Assembly (NCBI GenBank): GCA_029298735.1
Contig: JANSLP010000208.1
Location: forward strand, 1-57,018
Direction of reading: 5' to 3'
Length of the DNA: 57,018 bases
From: Ophiostoma sp. CBS 140.51
Taxonomy: Eukaryota; Ascomycota; Sordariomycetes; Ophiostomatales; Ophiostomataceae
The notes under the pieces are model-generated. The model had not been told where the DNA came from and did not search any database. It saw only the letters and a program-made list of their open reading frames with translations. This document shows positions 1-9,182 of this stretch, piece by piece (within the stretch, counting starts at the first letter, position 1; each line of letters opens with the position of its first letter). The position numbers and the translations under genes are program-made.

Positions 1-122
1 TCGCGAATGCCGCTGCAGCCGGCGCGGGCGCGATGGCGGCGGTTACACTCCACCGAGCAGTAAGGGATGTTGCAGCGTGGGCACTTGTAGCGGGGCGGGG
101 GCACGGACGAGGGCGTATCATA
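1..122 (-). CDS. HIT-type zinc-finger protein, probably box C/D snoRNP assembly factor Bcd1 (partial, runs off left edge)
   Basis: Read on the minus strand, this stretch encodes an open exon containing RYKCPRCNIPYCSVECNRRH followed by a Cys-Ser-Gly-Ile-Arg element. The CPRC, YCSxxC and His/Cys spacing, ending in CSGxR, is the pattern of the zf-HIT fold and is closest in my judgement to Bcd1/ZNHIT6, which stabilises box C/D snoRNAs in the nucleus. The first Cys pair of the finger is not in the visible exon, so it should lie in an upstream exon. A 3' splice site (cccag) ends at base 123 and gives the open frame. No ATG lies in this frame between 122 and an in-frame stop near 190, which supports an exon boundary. 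I could not find the preceding exon with confidence. The family call rests on about 40 residues; Hit1/ZNHIT3 is the alternative. Confidence 0.55.
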
Positions 123-776
123 CTGGGTTTGCAATTGTTTATCACCAACATTGGATATGATCCCTGGTTTGGGATGATAGGGACATCTTGGCTAATTGCA
201 TTGCAACGAGGCTGGTCAAATAAAATAAAAAATCTCCGTCAGGTGTCGAGATATCTTTTCAAACATAAAATTCAACTGCGATGGGCATGTGTGATTATAA
301 TAAAAGTGTTCTTGTTCTTGTACCAGGATACAAATGTAGGCCACGCAATTTACACACAACATACAAGAGGCATATAGATAGTTTAGTGAGAAGGGTTGTA
401 AGAAATAAAATCGTATTGCATCAAGCTGGCAGCATCCTTCTTACATAGATAATAAACGGAGCCTCACCAGAAACGTAATCCTCCCAGTAAAAAAACTCGT
501 GTACAGTTAAGATCAAAGACAAGCAACGCCGTAAAGAAACAAGTGTACAATCAACATGTGTGCCACAGACGGCATAATAAGCCCCGCAAGGGCGTTGAGC
601 CCATAAACAGAGGCCCGTTTGATTCCGGGCCATTCTTCTTTCATTCTAGAAACGAGAAAAAGAAAGAAAGGGCGGCAAGAAAGAGAAAGACGATGACCAC
701 TTCAATTTAATTATGCTAAACCATCGCGGGATTATGTACTCCTTGGAGATTGTGTTCGGCTGTGGAGGCGAGCAAT
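123..776. other. Intergenic region, possibly holding the unresolved 5' exon of the left-edge gene
   Basis: AT-rich sequence between the zinc-finger exon and the 3' end of the carboxypeptidase gene. It should contain the carboxypeptidase 3' UTR and the upstream part of the minus-strand zinc-finger gene. I see no exon with a CxxC pair and a good donor site. The 70-codon minus-strand frame at 421-633 shows no recognisable protein pattern. Confidence 0.5.
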
Positions 777-2545
777 TTACTGCTCGAACCACTCACCGTT
801 CAACCAGCGGTTGAGGAAGTCCAGGGACGCCTCAGGCTGGTCGTACGGCACCATGTGGCCGGCCTCGTAGATGCGCATGAACGAGAAGTTGCCGGCAGCC
901 TTGACAGTGCCGTAACCCTCCTTCTTAAAGAAAGCATCGGCGACGGAGCTGCTGCCAGCGAGCTTGAGAGCCTTAGTCGGGGCCTTGTTGAAAGCATCCT
1001 TGCCGTCCCACTCAAGAGCCTCAGCCCAGGCCTGGTTGCCGAGCCAGTTGCAGATGAAGTCAGCATCACCGGCGTAGATCAGAACAGGGATCTCAGCCAG
1101 GACGTCAGGCAGAAGACGGTGGAAAGGCTGCATCCAGTCACCCTGGAACAGGAAGTTGCGGTTGATATCGAAGTTGCAGCTGTCGTAGTTATCGACTTCG
1201 GCGCCGACGGCCTTCTTCACATCATCACGGTTCAGGTACTCAGCAATCCAGCCCATCTGGGGGTAGCATAGGTTGCTGCTATCCTTGCAGGGGCCGCGGA
1301 TGTCGTAGACATTGCGACCAGTGCCCTGGTACGGGCCGAGCATGGCGTTGTTACAGTAGATAGCAGCAGGGACGCAGCTCCAGACGCTCTCCGACTTGTA
1401 GCAGCCCTCAATGAGAGACTGGCAGCGGGGCAGAGCGTTGTCCATGGCACGGCACTGGGACTCGTCCAGAACGGCAGGCCAGCCACCGTCACCGCAGGCC
1501 ATGGGGCGGTACTGCTCGTACTGGGTGTAAGGGTCGGTCAGACCGTTGCCAATCAGGACAGACTTGAGGTTGATGTTGCGGTCCTTGTGGGCCAGGATCT
1601 CGTGAGCAAAGACGGGGATGTAGTGGCCAGCGTAGGACTCGCCAGCAATGTGGAAGTCCTGCTTGGCGTACTGGGGGAACTGCTTGAAGAACAGAGTCAG
1701 GAGGGCGTAGACGTCCTTGCCAGCAGCAACGGTGTTGCTGACGGACTGGCCTGAGTACGAGTAGCCGACGTTGACGGGCTGGTCAAGGAAGATCACGGAC
1801 GCGTTGGCGTTCCACGACATGGGGTTGTTGACGATCTTGATGTTCTCGTCGATGGCCGAGGGGCCCAGCTCGAAGAAGAGACCGGTCAGCGAAGAGCAGC
1901 CAGGGCCGCCGTTCAGCCATAGGACGACGGGGTCGTTCTTGGGGTCGTTGCGGGACTCGAAGAACCCTGTGGTCGATTAGTAAATGATAAGGGAAGCATG
2001 GCTAGCACAGGGAACGCAAGTAAAAAAGGACGCAAAAAAGGGGGAGGATGGGACTTACAGTAGAACAGATGTTTGTCGTTCTCTTCGTCATCGAGGTAGC
2101 CGCTGTACTGCTTGACCTTATCAATGCCCAGCTCCGAGGGATCCACAGCCTTGACACGGAGGTTGTAGGCCTCCAGGCTGTCGTGGGACTTGGAGCCGCC
2201 AGCAGTCGTGACGAACGCCTTGGGAATGTCGGCGCCCTTGACGATGTGGTCCCAGTGGTTGTCCGGCCGGCGAGTGTGCTTCTTGGGGTTTGAGAAGAAG
2301 GTAGACTTCTCAAAGGCATCAGGGACCATCAGCTTGACCTCCTCCCACAGGGCCTCGGTATCGACAGTCAGACCCTTGATGGCCTCCTTGAAGGTAGCAA
2401 AAGGGCTGACGGCAGCAGCAGCATCGTCGCCGGAGCCTAGCCGCTTCTTGGCGGCATCGCCGAGAACATGCTGCTGACCACCGAGAGGCGACAGAATCGA
2501 CGCCGAAGCCGCTCCAACGAGGACGGCTGACGCGGCAATGCGCAT
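777..2545 (-). CDS. Carboxypeptidase Y, vacuolar serine carboxypeptidase (peptidase family S10)
   Basis: This enzyme removes C-terminal residues from peptides in the vacuole. Two exons, 2545-2059 and 1966-777, give 558 aa; the 92-nt intron has donor GTAAGT, branch ACTAATC and acceptor CAG, and splits a Trp codon to give HLFYWFFESRNDP. The protein starts with a signal peptide (MRIAASAVLVG), then a propeptide of roughly 110-130 residues that is expected to be removed on activation. The mature part has the substrate-binding loop NGGPGCSS. The catalytic Ser is in GESYAGHY (about residue 273), the Asp in DADFICNW (about 465, with the Cys typical of CPY two or three residues on) and the His in EAGHMVPYD (about 533). 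The start was chosen at the signal-peptide Met; an in-frame Met 47 codons upstream would bury it. It is divergent from the SDO1 gene. Length and motifs match fungal CPY closely. Confidence 0.95.
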
Positions 2546-3780
2546 GACGGGCAATTGGTATCTGGGGCAAAGCGGAGACAGGGAACTTGGATGGAGATGT
2601 GGAAGATGGAATTGAGCAGATTGACGATGGAGATATGCAGACAGCAGAAAGAATTGGATGTGATGGGAAGATGATGCAAGGTGCAAGACGAGAAAGATGA
2701 TGGGAAAACAAAAGCAGGAACAGAAGCAGGAACCGAGAAACAGAAGGAGGGAGAGGAGAAAGGAAGCGAGGAAAGAACGAGGAACAAGACAAAGAGGTAT
2801 CCGAGCTCATTCCGCCGCCGGAAGATCAGCCCGCAGCCCCAACAAGGCAGCTGCAGACCAGACGTTATCGGTGCTAGCACGCCCATGTACGACGTACTAT
2901 CTCCCGCACCTGCTGAAACAGGGCGACAGCACCTTCCTCCTTCCCTCGCCCAGGCAACGCACGGAGTGGGGAAAGTGGCGGGTGGGTGTGACTGGCCAGG
3001 CCCTCTGCGTTATGATGCTATCATGCTTCTGCCTGGCCGTAGGCGAACGAGAATACACTGTACAATTAGCACTGTATGCACGTGCAGCTCTTGTCGAAAA
3101 ACAGGTGTTTTGCTCCGACACAAAGTCGAGCGAGGCAAGACAGTGATTCTCGCCAATGACTGGGCGGTCCTTTCCTGTGCCTCTTTGTTATCTTCAAGTG
3201 GTGCTCGTATGTTTTTAGGTTTTGATATTGCTCTGATCTTACGCTGAAATGTTGCTACAAGGAGGCCTAATAGGTGACGTCTTTGCCCATTATGCGCTGT
3301 CAATTAGGCGCCCAGGCGCTGTATGAACTCATTATGATTGATTTTAGGCGTGCAGAGAGCGCCTATGGCGGGGTATCTTGAGTCACTCACCGCCGTCACT
3401 TTTATCTTTCCACAGAGATCTCAGTAATTAGGCTTGGCGCACATCCAAACGACAAGCAAATTTTTGTATGCAAACGGCACCGCACTGCGCTTTGTTGGCA
3501 ATAACGGCAAACATCTGATCGCAGCTTCTCGTTTTACACCGAGACTTTTGTTTTGTTTTTAAGAAGGCACCCGTATAATAGGCTCGACCGTCCGCTCCCT
3601 CGCTCCCTCGCTCCTTCCCCCCCACCAGGACGACCCCTCTTAGCCGCGAAAGCAAAACCGCAGACAACGCAACAGCGCCAACGGTCTGGACTCTGAACAA
3701 CACATCAAACCGATCTGTACACGCCTGATCTCTCCGGAACCCAATATTAAAGAAGAAACGGAGCTACCTACACCAGCACC
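2546..3780. promoter_or_regulatory. Divergent promoter region between carboxypeptidase Y and SDO1
   Basis: About 1.2 kb shared by two divergent genes; no gene seen. Purine-rich on the plus strand near 2700-2800 (pyrimidine-rich leader of the carboxypeptidase mRNA). A GCACGTGC palindrome sits at 3078-3085. The 3280-3370 stretch carries several copies of a TAGGCGC/GCGCCTA word in both orientations. A CTCCCTCG tandem pyrimidine tract lies at about 3594-3625, some 160 nt upstream of the SDO1 start. No function is shown for any of these by sequence alone. Confidence 0.5.
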
Positions 3781-4797
3781 ATGTCGCGGATCAACCAGCC
3801 GTCGAACCAGATCAAGCTGACCAACGTGTCGCTTGTGCGCCTCAAGAAGGGCAAGAAGCGCTTTGAGATTGCCTGTTACAAGAACAAGGTGCTCGAGTGG
3901 CGTTCGGGTATCGAGACCGACCTCGACAATGTCCTCCAGATCCCCAACGTCTTTATCAATGTGTCCAAGGGCCAGACGGCCCCGGCCGCGGAGCTGACCA
4001 AGGCCTTTGGCAGCAAAGCAACAACCGAGTCCGTCGTGCTGGAGATTTTGAAAAAGGGAGAGTTACAAGTCGGAGACAAAGAACGAGCGGCACAACTAGA
4101 CCGAGTACACCACGAGGTCATTGATATTGTGGCGGGCAAGCTGGTCGATCCACGAACACGAAGGGTGTATACGACGGGCATGATTGAGAAGGCACTGGAC
4201 ATGCTGAGCTCACAGGCCCATCAGCAGCAAGAGCAGCGGCACAAGGAGCAGAAGGAGCAGAAGCAGTTGGAGCAAAAGCAAAAGCAGGAGAAGGAGGACG
4301 AAAAAGAGGATGGCGAGGACAAGAAGGCGGGCTCTGGCGACGACGAGGCCGGTGCCGATAAGGAGGGCGGTGCCGCCGCTGCCCCCGCAGCCAAAGTCCC
4401 GATGTGGACGGGCGTTACGGCCGCCAAGAGCGCCAAGTCGCAGGCTCTCGACGCCATGAAGGCACTGATTGCCCTGCAGCCCATCCCCGTTATGCGTGCG
4501 CGCATGCGTCTCCGTGTGACTTGCACGACAAGTGTTCTCAAGCAGTCAGTCAAGGCGTCTGCCCCCGCGGCATCAGGCGAGGACGGGGGCCAAAAGAAGG
4601 CTCCGGGCACTGTCAAGGACAAGATCCTCAGCTATGTGGAGCAGGTTGAGAGCCAGGACGTTGTGGGCTCCAGCTGGGAAGTGACTGGCTTTGTCGAGCC
4701 AGGTGCTTTCAAGGCACTCTCCGACTTTGTGGACAACGAGACTCGTGGCCAGGGCCGTGTTGAGGTCCTGGATGTCACGGTGACACAGGAGGATTGA
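3781..4797 (+). CDS. SDO1: Ribosome maturation protein SDO1/SBDS
   Basis: SDO1 works with the GTPase Efl1 to release the anti-association factor Tif6/eIF6 from new 60S subunits in the cytoplasm. The gene is a single exon of 338 codons. The N-terminal FYSH domain is clear (start MSRINQPSNQIKLTNVSLVR, then KGKKRFEIACYKNKVLEWR and the FINVSKGQ segment), followed by the helical domain (VHHEVIDIVAGKLVDP, GMIEKALDML) and the C-terminal ferredoxin-like domain (about residues 233-338, starting near PIPVMRARMRLRV). The protein is longer than yeast Sdo1 (about 250 aa). Most of the excess is a charged low-complexity insert at about residues 147-205: Gln/Lys/Glu-rich, then acidic, then Ala-rich. The insert is in frame and has no splice signals that would remove it. 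The gene converges on RPS18, another ribosome gene, with 539 bp between the stops. Confidence 0.96.
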   Translation: MSRINQPSNQIKLTNVSLVRLKKGKKRFEIACYKNKVLEWRSGIETDLDNVLQIPNVFINVSKGQTAPAAELTKAFGSKATTESVVLEILKKGELQVGDKERAAQLDRVHHEVIDIVAGKLVDPRTRRVYTTGMIEKALDMLSSQAHQQQEQRHKEQKEQKQLEQKQKQEKEDEKEDGEDKKAGSGDDEAGADKEGGAAAAPAAKVPMWTGVTAAKSAKSQALDAMKALIALQPIPVMRARMRLRVTCTTSVLKQSVKASAPAASGEDGGQKKAPGTVKDKILSYVEQVESQDVVGSSWEVTGFVEPGAFKALSDFVDNETRGQGRVEVLDVTVTQED

Positions 4798-5336
4798 GAG
4801 CTTTAAAAAAAGAAATGTTCTTTATTAGTTGAGCCTGGGCTTGCATAAATCGTTGGTATTTGCGTCTTGTTGTTCTGTCTGTCATGAATGATGTTATGGC
4901 TTTTGTATTTGGCGTCTAGGAAAAGTACCTTCAACGATATTCATATAGATACTCCATGATTTTTACGAAGTACATCTATGAAAATGTGTTATTAGTACAT
5001 AAGAAGTATGAGAGACAGTTTGATCTAGCACTCATGTCGTTGCATGAATAAACGAGATATGCACCAGTAGTGTCATGTACATGGAGTGTTTTGATAATTT
5101 TTATTTTTGATAATTTTTTTTTACTCCGTCTCTCTATATGAGAGCCTGTAAAAGACGAACAAGCAGAACAGTAGTAAAAAAATGGAAAGAGATACACCGA
5201 ACCATGTTTCCCTGATACCAAACCGTTTGCTCCCAACTTCTTTTTTCTCCCCCTCACCAGGCCTCTCTCCCGCGGCGCCGTCGTCCTTGACGGCGTGTAG
5301 AAAAGAGGGCAATGCAAAAATGTCCCGATTTCTTGT
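4798..5336. other. Convergent 3' intergenic region of SDO1 and RPS18
   Basis: AT-rich 539-bp spacer between two converging genes. It contains T-rich and ATAAA-like stretches on both strands that are compatible with polyadenylation. No coding or RNA gene is seen. Confidence 0.6.
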
Positions 5337-6346
5337 TTAACCACCCTTCTTCTTGGACACACCGACGGTCCGGCCGCGACGGCCGGTCGTCTTGGTGTGC
5401 TGACCGCGGACACGCAGGCCCCAGTAGTGACGGAGACCACGGTGGGAGCGGATCTTCTTGAGGCGCTCGAGATCCTCACGGAGCTTGGAGTCGACACCGT
5501 TGGCCAGGATCTGGCTGTCCTTGCCATCGACGATATCGCGCTGACGGTTAAGGAACCAGGTGGGGATCTTGTACTGGGTGGGGGACTGCAGGATGCTGAC
5601 TATCCGCTCCAGCTGCTCAGCAGAGAGCTCACCAGCGCTACAAAAGAGAGTCAGTACATGTTTTCGAGAGACAGAGAACAGTCGTCCAAGATTCGAGATG
5701 CGCGTAGAAAAGATGAGCGGCAGTAATAGAAATTTTCCTATATGCTGCCTCGCATCCCTCCCCGTGCCCGTGTTATCGTTCGTTCGGTGGTAGGTGATTA
5801 GGACATACCGCATGTTCAGGTCGATATCGGCCTTCTTGGCGACAATGTTGGCATAACGGCGACCGCAACCCTTGATCTTGGTCAGGGCGTAGACGACCTT
5901 CTGCTTGCCATCGATGTTGGTGTTCAGCAGACGGATGATCTATTCCTCCAGTTAGCGACGGTGTTCCAATTTTCTGTCGTCGAATTGATGCGTCGTCTCA
6001 AAGTCGAGTGTCGAACGCTTATGTGCGTGTGCGTGATCGAGCAAAGAGAAAATCGAAGGATGTGGGAGCGTGACAAAAATTCGATATCGAATTCGGCGGG
6101 TAGGGTGGGATTGTTAACGTACGAACTGAAAGTTATCTGCACGCAAGGATGTTAGCAGACTGTCCTTAATCATTCAAAATTCGTTTCCATCGTGCTCGTC
6201 GTCCCGGATGCCGTGGATGTCGCGGGCGCCGTATTGGCCGGATTCGAGATTGAAAAACGCGTTGAGGCCGGATCCGTGGACGACGAGTCGATATTGAATG
6301 GGAAAAGGAGATGCAACTCACTCTTTTCACCTCCGACGAGAGACAT
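5337..6346 (-). CDS. RPS18: 40S ribosomal protein S18 (uS13)
   Basis: RPS18 is a component of the small-subunit head near the decoding and intersubunit region. Four exons, 6346-6322, 6136-6123, 5939-5809 and 5637-5337, join to exactly 156 codons, the standard length of eukaryotic S18. The product begins MSLVGGEKNNFQF, continues IIRLLNTNIDGKQKV and ends TTGRRGRTVGVSKKKGG. Exon 2 is only 14 nt, encodes parts of N-N-F-Q-F, and is flanked by a TGCAG acceptor and a GTACGT donor. Introns are 185, 183 and 171 nt in phases 1, 0 and 2, clearly longer than those of neighbouring genes, as is common for ribosomal protein genes. I looked for a box C/D guide RNA in intron 2 and did not see one. The exon sum and the conserved sequence across every junction make the model firm. 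Confidence 0.97.
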
Positions 6347-7768
6347 GGTGGGCAACTTCTTCGTCTGTCCGACGTGGATGTTGCTACCTGAATTGTTGAT
6401 GGGTGGTGGTTGAAGGTAAAAGGAAAGGGAGGAGAGAATTGCAGACTATCGACAAAAGCCTCCCAAACTCTTTTGCAAAAAATTTCCCTGTAGTGTGGAG
6501 CCAGCAAAGCCCTCTTCCAAGCGCCCCCTCCCAAATGGGCGAGGGCCAACTTTGGTGCGAATTTTACGACTTGGTGCGGCAGCCCGGAAAAATATAAATG
6601 CAGTGCGATAGGGTTGATCTCCGAGCCATCGCAAAATTCCGCTGACTAATATAATCACATGAACTAGAGGAGGCTATCACGTGGTCTTGATCTGTCGCCT
6701 TAAATCCGATGGACTTGACGCACGGTGCCTCCTACAGTGTCCGGCTGGCTTCGAAGGGAGTCCATTCACAGTGTACAACCTAAAGGTACTTTCTCACAAG
6801 TCTTTCCTTTGATTTCCTTCAAAGCAGGAAGTCTTACACTCGTCTTTTGAGAGTGTAACATTTCCATCTTCTATCGAACGTCTCACTAAAAACGAAATGT
6901 TTCTTTTGAAATGCTCAGGATAATTTCACTCGCATCTTCTCAAAATCATGATATCATTTCGTGGAAATACTGAGAAACAAGCAGACTGCGTTTTGAAGAG
7001 TGGGCGTGCTCATACTCTACTCTGTCCGAATCTAATAAACACCCCCAGCAAAACTTCCAGCAAACACACCCCAGGTTCCTGGACGGGCTCACACCGGAAC
7101 GTGTGAAACGCAAGATGTGCACCGATCAAACGTCACAGAACATGCGGTAGCGCCATGGCTATATTGACGTCTATTATTAATAGAGGCGTGTTTTTCTCTC
7201 TCTCTCTCTCTCTTGTTTTCCTTCGGTAATGCTTGCTTTTTAGCATTCATCGTCGATCGTTCATGTCTTCCTCTACACCCTGCTCTCATCGAATCGCCCG
7301 ATGCGCCGGGGACGGCGAGAATCTGTTTTGTACATCTTGGCAATCTTGGCACATCGATGCGGGCGCTCTCTTTTGCATTGACAGTCGTCCAGACGAAAGA
7401 TAAGAAGGTTGGAAAATTATGTGGCAAGTTTTGCCGGCAGTGGTTTGAACGTCAAGACATAAGTAAGGCAAAGGAGCATCGAGTAAAGGCAAGTATCTGT
7501 AACATGTGGTATCTCAATATTGATTTCATATACTATTTTCCCCAACGTTAGGAGCCTCCAGGGGACCGTACAATCCTATAAACATAAAAATAAAACAAAG
7601 GAAATAAAAGGAGAAGAAAAAGAGAAGAGAAACTATAGGACAAGAAGAATAAACCGTACCGCCGGATCTATGTACGAAAATAAAGAAAACGGGCATCCTC
7701 TCCAGAAAGAGCCCAACCTGTCATCAAGACAAGAAATAAACCGTTGTCAAAACGGCTGTACTGCTGAT
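6347..7768. promoter_or_regulatory. RPS18 promoter region and downstream flank of the secreted-protein gene
   Basis: 1.4 kb with no supported gene. A TCACGTGG motif lies at 6677-6684, about 330 nt upstream of the RPS18 start codon. A TC dinucleotide run occurs at 7195-7213. The plus-strand frame at 7213-7551 has no recognisable protein pattern. Confidence 0.45.
7195..7213. repeat. TC dinucleotide microsatellite
   Basis: About nine TC units in a row, in intergenic sequence. Confidence 0.9.
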
Positions 7769-9182
7769 TTATGCAGCAGCCTGGATAGGGACGATCTGGA
7801 CACCAACACCGCCGCCAGATGCCGCAGCTGGAGCAGCAGAGGCTGCAGGAGCGACGGAAGCCACAGGAGCAACAGACGAGACAACAGCAGCACCAGCAGC
7901 CACGGCAGCAGCAGCTGTTGTGGAGACGGCAGCAGGAGCAGCAGCAGCGACGCTGGTGGCAGCAACAGCAGCGGCGGCGGCAGAAGTAGCGACAGAAGCC
8001 GCAGCCGCCGTGGTGGTAGTCGATGTCGACACAACAGCTGAGCCAATGTTGGCAATCGAGCCGGCGCCGGCAGCGCCAAGAAGAGCAGCAGCGGCAGCGT
8101 TAAGGCTCGACGACGTGCCCAGCGAGAAGCTGCCAGCCTCAAGCGCAGCGATGGCCTGGGCGGCGACGATGGACGACTGTAGGTTGAAAAGACTCAGGCC
8201 GTTGGCGTTCCAGAGGGCACAGTCCTGGTTGAACTGGTTGATATCCTCAACGAGAAGAGCGCCTTGGTTGGGCAGGATAATGTTGGCAGGGTCGACAAAA
8301 ACCTGAGCACCATTGGGCAGGGCAGGGGCCTTGGAGCCGTACGGCAGGATGACGGTCTGGTTGATCTGGCCAAAGGGGTTGGCAGGGTCGAAGTTGGCAA
8401 CATTGCCGGCGAGGCCGCTGGTGATGGCCGAACCGTTGACGTTACCGACGACAGCAGCACCGCTGGCAGAAGCAGCGACCGACGCCGAAGCGGCAGCCAC
8501 GGCCGAGGCAACAACACCAGACGGCAGAGCAGTTGCGTTGGCGCCCAGCAGACCGGCAAGATCGAGCGTGGGCTGAGCAGCATTGATAGTTACAGGGTTG
8601 GCAGCAGTCAGCATGACAACAACCGAGCTCTGGGCCTGGCCGTTGTCGGCGAGCAGCTGGTTGATCATGTAACGAGAGTTGCGGCCACCGGCGCCACCAC
8701 GGAGATCGACCAGCTCGGTAACACAGACAATGACCGTGTTGACTTGAGAGAAGCGGGCCTTGAAGTGATTGACGCGAATATTGTTCTTGATGGTTTCGAC
8801 CTCGTTGACAAGGGCAAGCTGGGACTGGACGAGGGCTGAGAACTCCTGCTCAGCCACAAGGGCCAGCTGGCTGACGAGGTCCAGGTTCTCTTGGACGATG
8901 GTGATCTGGGGCTGGAGAATTGTCTGCTCGATGATGACGGTGTTGCCACCGAGAAGAGCTGCGGGTGAGACGCCGATGATGCTTGCACCACCATTGTTGT
9001 TATTGTTGTTGTTATTGTTGTTGTTGTTTTTGGCGCGAGCAAAAATGTCGTGAACCTTGTGTGCAGGTGCTGGTCTGTTAGTCAAGGTCTTGTAAATGTT
9101 AAAAAAATCTTAGTGAAGACCTACCTGCAGACACCAGAGAGCCAAAGCCGGCCAGGGCTGCCAGGGCTGTTGAGTAATACAT
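7769..9182 (-). CDS. Secreted Asn- and Ala-rich protein of unknown function
   Basis: Two exons, 9182-9125 and 9069-7769, give 452 aa. The 55-nt intron has donor GTAGGT, branch TTGACTAAC and acceptor CCAG, and joins VSA to APAHKV in frame. The first 20 residues (MYYSTALAALAGFGSLVSAA) are a good signal peptide. Next come a basic stretch (FARAK), a run of 12 Asn, and a folded-looking middle (residues about 58-330) containing QPQITIVQENLDLVSQLAL, a VIVCVTELVDLRGG segment and NFDPANPFGQINQTVILPYG. The C-terminal hundred-odd residues are almost entirely Ala, Ser, Val and Thr. There are only two Cys in the mature part and no GPI-type tail ending, so secretion to the wall or medium is the likeliest fate. 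I do not recognise the family. Strong GC-rich third positions and clean splicing support a real gene. Confidence 0.8.
8993..9028 (-). repeat. AAC/AAT trinucleotide repeat coding 12 Asn
   Basis: Twelve consecutive Asn codons, nine AAC and three AAT, just after the predicted signal peptide and basic segment of the secreted protein. Confidence 0.95.

Noticed and set aside
2546..2686. Upstream in-frame Met for carboxypeptidase Y at base 2686
   Set aside because: It would put 47 His/Ser/Pro-rich residues before an otherwise perfect signal peptide.
5942..6122. Possible snoRNA in an RPS18 intron
   Set aside because: No RTGATGA/CTGA box pair or terminal stem was found in either strand reading of intron 2.
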